Part shown: piece after piece, positions 33,130 through 41,643 of the stretch
Layout of the letters: each line of letters starts with the position of its first letter
Numbering within the stretch: the stretch's first letter is position 1
Source of the DNA: Microbacterium sp.
GTDB taxonomy: Bacteria; Actinomycetota; Actinomycetes; Actinomycetales; Microbacteriaceae
Direction of reading: 5' to 3'
Assembly (NCBI RefSeq): GCF_031180975.1
Contig: NZ_JAPSLI010000011.1
Location: forward strand, 1-64,000
DNA: 64,000 nucleotides
Notes under the pieces: generated by a model
Seen by the model: only the letters and a program-made list of their open reading frames with translations
What the model was told of the DNA's origin: nothing
The model's database searches: none
Made by a program: the position numbers and the translations under genes

Positions 33130-33135
33130 ACGGTA
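33130..33135 (-). promoter_or_regulatory. -10 box of leaderless promoter for the xre gene
   Basis: TACCGT on the minus strand, six bases before the GTG at 33123. Confidence 0.5.
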
Positions 33136-33152
33136 GGGGAATCACGCCGGTC

Positions 33153-33217
33153 TGTAAAGCGGACTTGACACACATCGCGGATGTAAAGCAGGCTTGTCAT
33201 GTCAAACACGCTTTACA
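33153..33217. promoter_or_regulatory. Three TGTAAAGC half-sites in the divergent xre region
   Basis: TGTAAAGC at 33153-33160 and 33182-33189, and the inverted form GCTTTACA at 33210-33217; copies are about 29 bases apart. CTTGACA and its variants lie between them. Probable Xre binding sites. Confidence 0.6.
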
Positions 33218-33232
33218 CAACCGGAGGACACC

Positions 33233-33718
33233 ATGCAGGACGCGCTCATCGACTTCACCGAGTCCCTTCCGCTCTGGCTGCAGTGGGCGGGGGTGATGCT
33301 GGCCGCCGCGATCCCGTTCATCGAGTCGTACTTCGGCACCCTCATCGGCGTGGTCGCCGGCGTCCCGCTGGCGGTCACGCTGCTCGCGGCGGTCACCGGC
33401 AATGTGATCTCGATGCTCGCGTTCGTCTTCGTCGCCGCGACGGCCCGCCAGAAGGTGCTCGCCCGCCGCGGCGCCGGCGCGGATGCCGTCGAGCCGTCTC
33501 CCCGCCGCATGAAGGTCAAGCGCATGTTCGACCGGTTCGGCGTCCCGGGCGTGAGCCTGCTCGGCCAGACGGTGCTGCCCAGCCAGATCACGTCGGGGAT
33601 GATGGTCTCCTTCGGCGCCAGCCGGAACGCAGTGATCCTCTGGCAGATCATCTCCATCATCGTCTGGGCGGTCGTCTTCGCCTTGATCGGCCAGGCCGGG
33701 ATCGCACTGTTCCGTTGA
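33233..33718 (+). CDS. Small multidrug export-like membrane protein
   Basis: A 161-residue membrane protein with four hydrophobic segments and the motif MLAAAIPFIESYFGTLIGVVAGV, typical of the Sm_multidrug_ex family. Its basic cytoplasmic loop (RRMKVKRMFDRFG) is followed by GVSLLGQTVLPSQITSGMMVSFGASR. Export function is by family name only. ATG 33233 has a GGAGGA Shine-Dalgarno, better than the upstream in-frame ATG at 33194 situated within the operators. Confidence 0.78.
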   Translation: MQDALIDFTESLPLWLQWAGVMLAAAIPFIESYFGTLIGVVAGVPLAVTLLAAVTGNVISMLAFVFVAATARQKVLARRGAGADAVEPSPRRMKVKRMFDRFGVPGVSLLGQTVLPSQITSGMMVSFGASRNAVILWQIISIIVWAVVFALIGQAGIALFR

Positions 33719-33726
33719 CCGAGCTT

Positions 33727-33802
33727 CACACGTGCGCTGCAGTTTCCGGCATCCGCTTCATCGATCAATGGCGCGGATGCCGGAAACTCGCGCACACGTG
33801 TG
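33727..33802. repeat. 76-bp inverted-repeat element, copy B
   Basis: CACACGTG and CACACGTGTG ends, arms TTTCCGGCATCCGC and GCGGATGCCGGAAA, loop with ATCGATCAATGG. Same length as copy A and again between two convergent genes, so a bidirectional terminator is plausible. Confidence 0.75.
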
Positions 33803-33836
33803 ACCGGAGGGCCGGAGCGCCCGCACCCGGCATCCG

Positions 33837-35321
33837 TCAGCGGGCGGAGTCGGTCTTGCGGTAGCGGCCGAGGAAGAAGGATGCCACCAGCGCGACGGCC
33901 ATCACGGCGGCGGGCAGCAGCATCGCCTGCGCCATGCCGGCTGAGAAGCCGGCCGCGATCTCGGGAGGCATCGGACCGGTCTCCGCGACACCGGCCGGCG
34001 CGTCGGCCAGGCCCGGCAGGTTCGCCTCGAGACGCGACTGCATGAAGGCCGCGATCGCCGCGGAGCCCACCACCGAGCCGATGGTCCGGGTGGTGTTGTA
34101 GATCCCGGCGCCGGCGCCGGCCTGCCGGGGCGGGAGGTTCCGCGTCGCGGTGGTCGCGAGCGGTCCCCACATGCCGGCGTTACCGATGCCGATCACGGCC
34201 GACGGCAGCAGGAACATCCAGGTCGGGGTGTCCATGTTCGTCATCGCAGCGTTCCACAGCTGGCCGCCGGCGACGCACAACAGGCCCGGCACCAGGATGA
34301 GGCGCGGATCGACCCGGTCGAGGAGCTTACCGGCAGCCGGGGCGAGGGCACCGGACATCACCGCCATCGGGATCATCAGCAGCGCCGCCTGGGTGGGGCT
34401 GAGCTCGCGGGCCAGCTGCAGGTAGAACATGAACGGCAGCGACATCGCGGTGACGGTGAAGCCCACCGCGGCGATGGCGACGTTCGCCCCGGAGAAGTTG
34501 CGGTCGCGGAACAGCGCCAGCGGCACCAGCGCCTCGCTGCGGGTGAACCTCTGCTGCACGACGAACAGCACGAGCACCACGGCGCCGGCGATGATCAGCC
34601 CCCACACGGTGATGGGTCCGACGATGACGCCCCAGTCGTGCTTCTCGCCCTCCTGCAGGCCGAACACGATCAGGAACAGCGCGACGGCGCTCAGCACGAC
34701 GCCGACCACGTCGAAGCGATGACGGTGGGTCTCGAGCGAGGGCACCAGCATCCAGGCCAGCACGAAGCCGACGACGCCGACCGGCAGGTTGACGAAGAAG
34801 ATCCACTCCCAACCGAGGGCGTCGACGAGCAGGCCGCCCAGCAACGGGCCCACCAGCGTGGCCACGCCCGCCGTGGCACCCCAGAGCCCCATCGCGGCGC
34901 CCCGTCGGTCGGGCGGGAACGTGCGGGTGATCACCGCCATCGTCTGCGGCGTCATGAACGCCGCACCGAGACCCTGCGCCGCACGCGCGATGATCAGCCC
35001 TTCGAGCGTGGTGGACAGGCCGCACCACAGGGATGCAAGTGTGAACACCGCCAGGCCGATGAGGTAGATGTTCTTCGGCCCGAACCGGTCGCCGAGGCGC
35101 CCGGTGATCAGCAGCGGCACCGCGTAGGCGAGCAGGTACGCGCTGGTGACCCACACCACGTTGTCGAGGTTGTTGGTGTCGGGGTCGAGCGCCGCCTTGA
35201 TGGCGGGGTTCGCGACGGAGACGATCGTGGTGTCGACGAGGAGCATGAAGAATCCGATGACCAGGGCCCACAGGGCCGGCCATGGACTCCGGGTCTTGAT
35301 GGGCGCCGTCTCCGTAGTCAC
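33837..35321 (-). CDS. MFS drug:proton antiporter, DHA2 (EmrB/QacA) family
   Basis: A 494-residue, fourteen-helix exporter. Motif A appears as LGDRFGPKNIYLIG, motif C-like GPLLGGLLVDALGWEWIFFVNLPVG, and the first helix holds MLLVDTTIVSVANPAI (motif D1). Substrate unknown; drugs or metabolites. Start GTG 35321, with TAGCGT six bases upstream, so leaderless. It lies downstream of, and in the same direction as, the NarL-type two-component genes but has its own promoter. Confidence 0.92.
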   Translation of the reverse strand: MTTETAPIKTRSPWPALWALVIGFFMLLVDTTIVSVANPAIKAALDPDTNNLDNVVWVTSAYLLAYAVPLLITGRLGDRFGPKNIYLIGLAVFTLASLWCGLSTTLEGLIIARAAQGLGAAFMTPQTMAVITRTFPPDRRGAAMGLWGATAGVATLVGPLLGGLLVDALGWEWIFFVNLPVGVVGFVLAWMLVPSLETHRHRFDVVGVVLSAVALFLIVFGLQEGEKHDWGVIVGPITVWGLIIAGAVVLVLFVVQQRFTRSEALVPLALFRDRNFSGANVAIAAVGFTVTAMSLPFMFYLQLARELSPTQAALLMIPMAVMSGALAPAAGKLLDRVDPRLILVPGLLCVAGGQLWNAAMTNMDTPTWMFLLPSAVIGIGNAGMWGPLATTATRNLPPRQAGAGAGIYNTTRTIGSVVGSAAIAAFMQSRLEANLPGLADAPAGVAETGPMPPEIAAGFSAGMAQAMLLPAAVMAVALVASFFLGRYRKTDSAR

Positions 35322-35327
35322 CCGGTC

Positions 35328-35333
35328 ACGCTA
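35328..35333 (-). promoter_or_regulatory. -10 box of leaderless promoter for the DHA2 exporter
   Basis: TAGCGT on the minus strand, six bases before the GTG at 35321. Confidence 0.5.
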
Positions 35334-35370
35334 CACCTGTCGTCGGACAGCCGGCGGCGCGACCGTGTGC

Positions 35371-36054
35371 TCAGTCCAGCACCGGACCGAGCCCCGCACG
35401 CTCCAGGATCACGCCGACCTGCACCCGGTTGCGCGCGCCGAGCTTGGCGAACACCTGCTCGAGGTGGGTCTTCACTGTGCCGGCCGAGATGTGCAGCGCG
35501 GCGCCGATCTCCTGGTTCGTCGCACCGGATGCCACCCCCGTGGCCACATCGCGTTCGCGGTCGGTCAGCATCGCCACCCGCTCCAGCGCGGCGCGCCGCC
35601 CGGAGGTCCCCTCGTTCTCGACGGCGCGACGCACCAGCTGTGCGGTGCTGCGCCCCGAGATCACGCTGTCACCGGCGGCCGTCCGGCGCACGGCGTCGAT
35701 GATGCGCGCGGGAGACTCGTCCTTCAGCAGGTAGCCGGTGGCGCCGGCGACCAGCATCCGCACCAGGTGGTCCTCCGCGTCCATGCTGGTCATCGCGAGC
35801 ACGCGCGAGTCGGACTGCGCCACGATCACCGCCGTGGCCTCGGGGCCGCCCATGCCCGGCATCCGCACGTCCATCAGCACCACGTCGGGGCGGTGCGCGC
35901 GCACGAGCTCGACGGCGGCGGCACCGTCGGCGGCCTCGCCGATCACATCGATCGCCGGATCCACCGAGAGCACGAAGCGGAAGCCGTTGCGGATGAGCGG
36001 CTCGTCGTCGACGAGCAGGACGCGTACGGCGTCTCCGGTCTCAGGGCTGGCCAC
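35371..36054 (-). CDS. Two-component response regulator, NarL/FixJ family
   Basis: A 227-residue regulator. Receiver domain residues 10-130 with phospho-acceptor Asp62 (VVLMDVRMPG), acidic pair DD16-17 and the conserved Thr position occupied in AMTSMDAE; LuxR-type helix-turn-helix from about residue 160 (LTDRERDVATGVASGATNQEIGAALHISAGTVKTHLEQVFAKLG). Leaderless start at GTG 36054. Partner of the adjacent histidine kinase. Targets unknown; the downstream exporter is a candidate. Confidence 0.93.
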   Translation of the reverse strand: MASPETGDAVRVLLVDDEPLIRNGFRFVLSVDPAIDVIGEAADGAAAVELVRAHRPDVVLMDVRMPGMGGPEATAVIVAQSDSRVLAMTSMDAEDHLVRMLVAGATGYLLKDESPARIIDAVRRTAAGDSVISGRSTAQLVRRAVENEGTSGRRAALERVAMLTDRERDVATGVASGATNQEIGAALHISAGTVKTHLEQVFAKLGARNRVQVGVILERAGLGPVLD

Positions 36055-36060
36055 GCCCCG

Positions 36061-36066
36061 AGCCTA
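36061..36066 (-). promoter_or_regulatory. -10 box of leaderless promoter for the response regulator
   Basis: TAGGCT on the minus strand, six bases before the GTG at 36054. Confidence 0.5.
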
Positions 36067-36075
36067 GCGGCGGCC

Positions 36076-37311
36076 TCAGACACGCTCCTGCCACGGCAGC
36101 GTCACGTCGACGATGAACGCGCCCTCGTACGGGCCGATCCACGCGGTTCCGCCGAGCGCCTCGGCGCGCTCCCGGATGCCGATCAGCCCGTTGCCTCCGC
36201 CCGGGACGGCGGGGGCGAGGCCGGGCTGCAGCGCGTTCTCCACGCGGATGCGGGCACCGCTGTACGGGTTGACCTGCACGAACACGTCGACGAGAGCCCC
36301 CCGCGCGTGCTTCATCGCGTTCGTGACCGCCTCCTGCACGATGCGGTGCACCGCACTGTCGAGCTGAGCGGTCGCGCGCTCCGCAGCCTCGATGACGACG
36401 AAGCCCGACACCTGCTGACCTGCCGCTCGCAGATCGGACAGCAGGGTGCCGATCGCGCGCATCGTCGACGGCGCCGACGCGCCGGCGACCGGGCCGCTGC
36501 GCAGGTCTCCGATCAGGCCACGCATGTCCTGCAGCGCGGCGTGGGTCTGCTCGCGCACCGTGCGCGCGATCTCCCCGGCATCCGTGCCGGTCGCAGCGGC
36601 GGCCTCGAGCGCGCCGGCATGCAACGAGACGACCGACAGGCGGTGCGCGAGCGCGTCGTGCATGTCGCGAGCGATGCGCTCACGCTCGGCCTGCCGCACC
36701 ATCTGCTCGGTGAGTGCGTCGGCGCGGCGGTGCTCCTGCTCGGCGCGGGCCTGGCTGTGCGCGGCGACCTGCCGCGTGCGGGCGTGCAGCACGAACCCGG
36801 CGGCCACGCCGAGCGACAGCGCCGCCCACACGAACGAGGCGACGATCCAGGCCGGCTCGTACTGCGCGTCGACGCGCTGGGTGAAGTACCAGGACAGTGC
36901 CGCTCCCCAGGGCGTCGCCGCCTCGCGCACGGCATACAGCAGCACGAGGCCACCGGTCGCGGCGGCGATGACCCGAGTGCGCTCCGGCCACCGCCGGACG
37001 CACCGCACGGCTCCGATGAGCAGCAGCAGGTAGGTCACCCCGGTGAGAGCCAACAGCGCGCCGGCGACGAGCGCGATCACCGGACGCTTCGGCCAGAACG
37101 CCGAGGCCCAGCCGGCGCACACGGCGAGCGCCACGCCCGTTCCGAGGTCGGTGATGTGAGCGTCGGTGCCGGTGAACGTCGCCGCCCCCGGCACGTTCAC
37201 CACGGCCGCGATGTCGACCAGCACCCCGAGCGCGAACAGCCCGACAGCGCCGGCGGCGCCGGCGCCGGTGCGCAGGCGGCTTCGCCGGGGGGAGGGGACA
37301 GGGGTGGCCAC
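36076..37311 (-). CDS. Sensor histidine kinase, NarL-type partner (HPK7)
   Basis: A 411-residue membrane kinase. The N-terminal half has five or six helices with short loops (intramembrane sensing type); a coiled coil leads to the HisKA_3 dimerisation motif ERERIARDMHDALAHRLSVV with phospho-His218. The ATPase domain has the N box VTNAMKHA and G boxes GNGLIGIRERAEALGG. Start: GTG 37311, because TACGCT is exactly six bases upstream; longer starts to 37368 are open. It ends 21 bases before the regulator start. Confidence 0.92.
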   Translation of the reverse strand: MATPVPSPRRSRLRTGAGAAGAVGLFALGVLVDIAAVVNVPGAATFTGTDAHITDLGTGVALAVCAGWASAFWPKRPVIALVAGALLALTGVTYLLLLIGAVRCVRRWPERTRVIAAATGGLVLLYAVREAATPWGAALSWYFTQRVDAQYEPAWIVASFVWAALSLGVAAGFVLHARTRQVAAHSQARAEQEHRRADALTEQMVRQAERERIARDMHDALAHRLSVVSLHAGALEAAAATGTDAGEIARTVREQTHAALQDMRGLIGDLRSGPVAGASAPSTMRAIGTLLSDLRAAGQQVSGFVVIEAAERATAQLDSAVHRIVQEAVTNAMKHARGALVDVFVQVNPYSGARIRVENALQPGLAPAVPGGGNGLIGIRERAEALGGTAWIGPYEGAFIVDVTLPWQERV

Positions 37312-37317
37312 ATCACG

Positions 37318-37323
37318 AGCGTA
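37318..37323 (-). promoter_or_regulatory. -10 box of leaderless promoter for the histidine kinase
   Basis: TACGCT on the minus strand, six bases before the GTG at 37311; it fixes the start. Confidence 0.55.
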
Positions 37324-37522
37324 GGACCGGCCGGCGACATCCCACCTCCGCCGGGCGGCGAGCGTCACCTCCCCCGAACGGCAGAGGCAGGTGTGGCCGG
37401 GTGGCCCATCCAGCGGGGCGGATGCCGTTGGGATGCTGACTCCACCGGTGCCCGCAGCTGGACGCGGCGCCGGCCGGGAGGCGGCTCCCGGCTTTCACCC
37501 ACACGCACAAGAGGACACTCCC

Positions 37523-38506
37523 ATGAGCTTCGACAACGGCAACCACACTCCCCCGCCCCCGCCCGCATCGCCGGTACCGCCGATGGCGGCGACCGTGCCG
37601 CTGGCACCGCCGGCCGGACTGGGTGCACCCGTCCCGCCGCCCACCGCGACGGGCGGCAAGTCGTTCCTGACCACGTGGCTTCTCGCCCTGCTGCTCGGGA
37701 TCGTCGGCGCCGACCGGTTCTATCTCGGCAAGATCGGTACCGGCCTGCTCAAGCTCTTCACCCTCGGCGGCCTGGGCATCTGGGCACTGATCGACCTGCT
37801 CATGGTGCTCACCGGCGCGACGCGGGACGCCTCCGGTCAGCGGCTGGCCGGCTACGACGACCACAGGAAGATCGCGTGGATCGTGACGGGAGCGGTGATC
37901 CTGCTGGGGATCGTCCTGAACATCGTGTCGCCGAAGCCGGAGGCGCCCTCACCGGCATCCGCTCCGGCACCCGTCAGCACCCCCGCCGACGATGCCGACG
38001 AAGAGCCCGCCGAGCCGGCGCCGGCGATCGTCCCCGACATGGTCGGCACCACGATCGGCATCTCCCGGCCCATCGCGGAGGCGTACGGCCTCACGTTCAC
38101 CGCGCCCGCGGATGCCACCGACGAGTCGGTCATCGCGAGCCAGTCGATCGAAGCCGGGCGGGAGGTCGAGCAGGGCACCGAGGTGGTCGTCACCGTCGAG
38201 CCGCCGAAGCCGAAGCTCACCGTGGAGCAGCAGAACGCGATCGGCAAGGCGCAGGACTATCTGGCGTTCTCCGGATTCTCGCGCGCGGGACTGATCAACC
38301 AGTTGGAGTTCGAAGGGTTCTCCACCGAGGCCGCCACCTTCGGGGCCGACAACGCGGGAGCGGACTGGAACGCGGAGGCGGCCGAGAAGGCGAAGAGCTA
38401 CATGGACCTGTCAGAGTTCTCCCGTCAGGGGCTGTACGACCAGCTCGAGTTCGAGGAGTTCACGCCCGAGCAGATCGAGTTCGCTCTGGCAGCCGTCGGC
38501 TACTGA
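37523..38506 (+). CDS. TM2-PASTA-Ltp domain surface protein
   Basis: A 327-residue multi-domain protein. Residues 1-45 are Pro-rich; 46-98 are a TM2 domain (KSFLTTWLLALLLGIVGADRFYLGKIGTG) with the DRFYLG signature; a third helix is at 117-135; an acidic Pro/Ala linker follows; about 168-226 is one PASTA domain (VPDMVGTTI...VVVTVE), known for binding muropeptides; 235-327 holds two Ltp repeats (NAIGKAQDYLAFSGFSRAGL and EKAKSYMDLSEFSRQGL). Ltp repeats come from phage superinfection-exclusion lipoproteins. The tail is predicted outside the membrane. ATG 37523 has GAGGA. Role in envelope sensing or phage exclusion is inference. Confidence 0.85.
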   Translation: MSFDNGNHTPPPPPASPVPPMAATVPLAPPAGLGAPVPPPTATGGKSFLTTWLLALLLGIVGADRFYLGKIGTGLLKLFTLGGLGIWALIDLLMVLTGATRDASGQRLAGYDDHRKIAWIVTGAVILLGIVLNIVSPKPEAPSPASAPAPVSTPADDADEEPAEPAPAIVPDMVGTTIGISRPIAEAYGLTFTAPADATDESVIASQSIEAGREVEQGTEVVVTVEPPKPKLTVEQQNAIGKAQDYLAFSGFSRAGLINQLEFEGFSTEAATFGADNAGADWNAEAAEKAKSYMDLSEFSRQGLYDQLEFEEFTPEQIEFALAAVGY

Positions 38507-38530
38507 GCGCTTGACGGCCACTGACCGCGA

Positions 38531-38566
38531 CGCCCGTGCCCGGTGTCCACGACGCCGGGCACGGGC
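38531..38566. terminator. Strong hairpin terminator between the Ltp gene and purC
   Basis: Perfect 13-bp stem CGCCCGTGCCCGG / CCGGGCACGGGCG with an 10-base loop (38544-38553). No T tract, as is common for actinobacterial terminators. Confidence 0.65.
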
Positions 38567-38603
38567 GAACACACGGCCGGCGCCGCGATGGGATGATGAA
38601 CGG

Positions 38604-39464
38604 GTGAGCGAAGCACAGAGCATCCCCGGCTGGCGGCACATCTACTCGGGCAAGGTCCGCGACCTGTACGCCTGCGAGGATCCGGGCGACACCCGCATCC
38701 TGGTGGTGGCGTCCGACCGGGTCAGCGCATTCGACTTCGTGCTCTCCCCCGGCATCCCGCAGAAGGGCGAGCTGCTCACCACGCTCAGCCGCTGGTGGTT
38801 CGACCGGCTGGACACCCCGAACCACCTCGTCGACGGCGAGATCCCGGATGCCGTCGCCGGGCGCAGCATGCTCGTCATGGCGCTCGACATGCTGCCTGTC
38901 GAGTGCGTCGTGCGGGGCTACCTGACCGGTTCCGGCTGGGCGGAGTACACCGAGCACGGCACGGTGTGCGGCATCCCACTCCCCGCCGGCCTGCAGAACG
39001 GCGACCGGCTCCCCGAGCCGCTGTTCACCCCCGCCTACAAGGCCCCGATGGGCGAGCACGACGAGAACATCACGTTCGAGCGCACCGTCGAGCTGGTCGG
39101 CGCCGAGCGTGCCGCGCAGCTGCGGGACGTGTCGCTGGACCTGTACCGTCGCGCCGCCGCGATCGCCGAGGAGAAGGGGCTGATCCTCGCCGACACCAAG
39201 TTCGAGTTCGGAGTCGACGCCGACGGCATCCTTCGACTCGCCGACGAGGTGCTCACCAGCGACTCCTCCCGGTACTGGGATGCCGAGGCGTGGCGCACCG
39301 GGTCGACGCCGGACGAGCGCATGGCGAGCTTCGACAAGCAGATCGTGCGCGACTGGCTGGCTGCGAACTGGGACAAGCAGGGCGAGCCGCCCGCGTTGCC
39401 CCAGCGGATCGTCGAGAACACGGCCGCCCGGTATCGCGAGCTGATCCACCGCCTGACCGCCTGA
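38604..39464 (+). CDS. purC: Phosphoribosylaminoimidazole-succinocarboxamide synthase (SAICAR synthetase)
   Basis: A 286-residue ATP-dependent ligase of purine synthesis joining aspartate to CAIR. Signatures: IYSGKVRDLYA, VVASDRVSAFDFVL, LPVECVVRGYLTGSGWAEY, GLILADTKFEFG and DEVLTSDSSRYWDAE. GTG 38604 gives the usual N-terminus; a GATGAT sequence six bases upstream could be a -10 box. It precedes the uracil/xanthine permease gene by 73 bases. Confidence 0.96.
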   Translation: MSEAQSIPGWRHIYSGKVRDLYACEDPGDTRILVVASDRVSAFDFVLSPGIPQKGELLTTLSRWWFDRLDTPNHLVDGEIPDAVAGRSMLVMALDMLPVECVVRGYLTGSGWAEYTEHGTVCGIPLPAGLQNGDRLPEPLFTPAYKAPMGEHDENITFERTVELVGAERAAQLRDVSLDLYRRAAAIAEEKGLILADTKFEFGVDADGILRLADEVLTSDSSRYWDAEAWRTGSTPDERMASFDKQIVRDWLAANWDKQGEPPALPQRIVENTAARYRELIHRLTA

Positions 39465-39537
39465 CCGTCGCGCGCGGCGGAGCGATAGGGTTTCCTCGGT
39501 CCTGATCCCGACCGATCCCCACCCCGAGGAGACCCTC

Positions 39538-40878
39538 ATGCCGCTGTGGCAGATCCATGGCGACGGTCGCACCGTCGCGCCCGGCCAGGTCGTCAAGCCC
39601 GAGGAGCGGCTGAGCTGGCCGGCCACCATCGCGATCGGCGCTCAGCACGTCGTGGCGATGTTCGGTGCCACCTTCCTGGTGCCGATCCTCACCGGCTTCC
39701 CGGTCTCGACCACACTGCTGTTCTCGGGCCTGGGCACGCTGCTGTTCCTGCTGCTCACCCGCAACCGGCTGCCCAGCTACCTGGGATCGTCGTTCGCGTT
39801 CATCGCGCCGATCACGGCGCTGAACGGCGGCAACCCGCTGGCATCCGGGGAGCAGATCGCGCAGGCGCTGGTGGGCGTCGCAGCCGCCGGCATCCTGCTC
39901 GCCGGCATCGGCTTCCTTGTGCAGGCCGTCGGCACCGGCTGGATCGACCGGCTCATGCCTCCGGTCGTCGCCGGCTCGATCGTGGCGCTGATCGGCTTCA
40001 ACCTGGCCCCGGCGGCGTGGAACAACTTCCAGCTGCAGCCCGAGATCGCCACGGTCACGCTGGTCGCGGTGGTGCTGTTCAGCGTGCTGTTCCGTGGCTT
40101 CCTCGGGCGCATCTCGATCTTCCTCGGCGTGATCGTGGGGTACGTGTTCGCCGCGATCATCGGTCAGGTCGACTTCTCGCGAGTGGCGGATGCCCCCTGG
40201 GTGGGGCTTCCGGACTTCCACCTCGCCGCGGTAGGCGACCCCGCCGCGTGGGCGCTGGTGCCGATGTTCCTGCCGGTCGTGCTGGTGCTCATCGCCGAGA
40301 ACGTGGGACACGTCCGCGGTGTGGCCACGATGACCGAGGATCCGTCCATCAACGCCCGCACCGGCCGCGCCCTCGTCGCCGATGGTCTGGCGACCACCGT
40401 CGCCGGCGCGTTCGGCGGATCCGGCACCACCACTTACGGCGAGAACATCGGCGTCATGGCGGCGACCCGCGTGTACTCCACCGCCGCGTACTGGGTGGCC
40501 GGTGTCGTGGCCGTCCTGCTCGCCTTCTCCCCCAAGGTCGGCGTGATCTTCAACACCATCCCGGCCGGTGTGCTGGGCGGTGTGACCACGGCGCTGTACG
40601 GCCTCATCGGCGTCATCGGCATCAAGATCTGGGTCGACAACCGAGTGGACTTCTCGCGCCCGGTGAACCAGTACACGGTCGCCGTGTCGTTCGTCATCGC
40701 GATCGCCGGTTTCGCGATGGGCTGGGGAGCGTTCCAGCTCGGCGCGATCGTGATCGGCACCGTGGCGGCGCTGCTCATCTACCACCTCGGCAACGCGATC
40801 GCCCGCTGGCGGCGGACCGGAGCCGACGACGGCGGACCGATCCCCGCGGTCGGCCCCCTGGGCGGCGACCCGGAGTGA
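39538..40878 (+). CDS. Uracil/xanthine permease, NCS2 family
   Basis: A 446-residue nucleobase:proton symporter with about fourteen helices. NCS2 signatures are IGAQHVVAMFGATFLVPILTG, the YLGSSFAFIAPI motif and AENVGHVRGVATM, which holds the Glu of the substrate site, and GSGTTTYGENIGVMAATRV. A uracil carrier (UraA-like) is most likely; xanthine is possible. Start ATG with CGAGGAGAC Shine-Dalgarno. Position after purC fits nucleotide salvage. Confidence 0.93.
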   Translation: MPLWQIHGDGRTVAPGQVVKPEERLSWPATIAIGAQHVVAMFGATFLVPILTGFPVSTTLLFSGLGTLLFLLLTRNRLPSYLGSSFAFIAPITALNGGNPLASGEQIAQALVGVAAAGILLAGIGFLVQAVGTGWIDRLMPPVVAGSIVALIGFNLAPAAWNNFQLQPEIATVTLVAVVLFSVLFRGFLGRISIFLGVIVGYVFAAIIGQVDFSRVADAPWVGLPDFHLAAVGDPAAWALVPMFLPVVLVLIAENVGHVRGVATMTEDPSINARTGRALVADGLATTVAGAFGGSGTTTYGENIGVMAATRVYSTAAYWVAGVVAVLLAFSPKVGVIFNTIPAGVLGGVTTALYGLIGVIGIKIWVDNRVDFSRPVNQYTVAVSFVIAIAGFAMGWGAFQLGAIVIGTVAALLIYHLGNAIARWRRTGADDGGPIPAVGPLGGDPE

Positions 40879-40914
40879 GCAGGCGGCGGCGACTCCGCCC
40901 CGCCCCGCGTGGGA

Positions 40915-40989
40915 AAACCCGGACCACCTGGCCGCCCTGCGGCGTGTCGACCCACGACACGCCGTGGCGGAGCGGAATCGTCCGGGTTT
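40915..40989. terminator. Bipartite long hairpin at a convergent junction
   Basis: Outer arms AAACCCGGAC (40915-40924) and GTCCGGGTTT (40980-40989), inner arms CGGCGTGTCG (40940-40949) and CGACACGCCG (40955-40964), with partly paired CCGCC/GGCGG between. Serves both convergent genes as terminator. Confidence 0.65.
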
Positions 40990-41016
40990 CGCCCCGGCCG
41001 CCTGCCCGGCGGACTC

Positions 41017-41643
41017 TCAGCGCCGGATGATCCGCTGCTCGATCGCCGCGGCGACGGCCCCCGCCCTGGTGTCGACGCCGAGCTTGCCGTAGATGTGCGA
41101 GAGGTGCGACTTCACGGTCGCCTCCGACACGAACAGCGCCTTGGCGAGCTCGCGGTTGCCGAGCCCGTCGGCGAGCAGTTCCAGCACCTCGACCTCGCGC
41201 TCCGTCATCCGCGGCTGCGGCGACGCGGCACGCCGCATCAGCACGCCGGCGACCGATGGCGCGAGCGCGGGCTCGCCCTTCGCCACCGCGCGGATGCCGG
41301 CGAAGAGCTGCTCGGGCGGAGCGTCCTTCAACAGGTAGCCGGCGGCTCCGGCATCCAGCGCGCGCAGGATGTCCGACTCGCTGTCGTACGTCGTCAGCAC
41401 CAGCACCGCGGGCGCCGGGTCGAGGGCGCGCAGCCGCGCGGTGGCCTCGATGCCGCCCACGCCATCGCCGAGGCTCAGGTCCATCAGCACCACGTCCGGC
41501 CGCTCGGCCTCGACCACGCGCATGGCCGCACCGGCATCCGCCGCCTCGCCGACCACCTGCAGATCGTCGCTCGATTCGATCAGCGCGCGCACTCCGGCGC
41601 GGACCACCGGGTGGTCGTCCACCAGCACCAGACGCAGCGTCAT
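41017..41643 (-). CDS. Two-component response regulator, NarL/FixJ family
   Basis: A 208-residue regulator: receiver with phospho-acceptor Asp55 (VVLMDLSLGD), acidic DD9-10, and the switch Thr in VLTTYDSE; LuxR helix-turn-helix from about residue 143 (MTEREVEVLELLADGLGNRELAKALFVSEATVKSHLSHIYGKLG). Its start overlaps the kinase stop by 4 bases. Regulon unknown. Confidence 0.94.
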   Translation of the reverse strand: MTLRLVLVDDHPVVRAGVRALIESSDDLQVVGEAADAGAAMRVVEAERPDVVLMDLSLGDGVGGIEATARLRALDPAPAVLVLTTYDSESDILRALDAGAAGYLLKDAPPEQLFAGIRAVAKGEPALAPSVAGVLMRRAASPQPRMTEREVEVLELLADGLGNRELAKALFVSEATVKSHLSHIYGKLGVDTRAGAVAAAIEQRIIRR

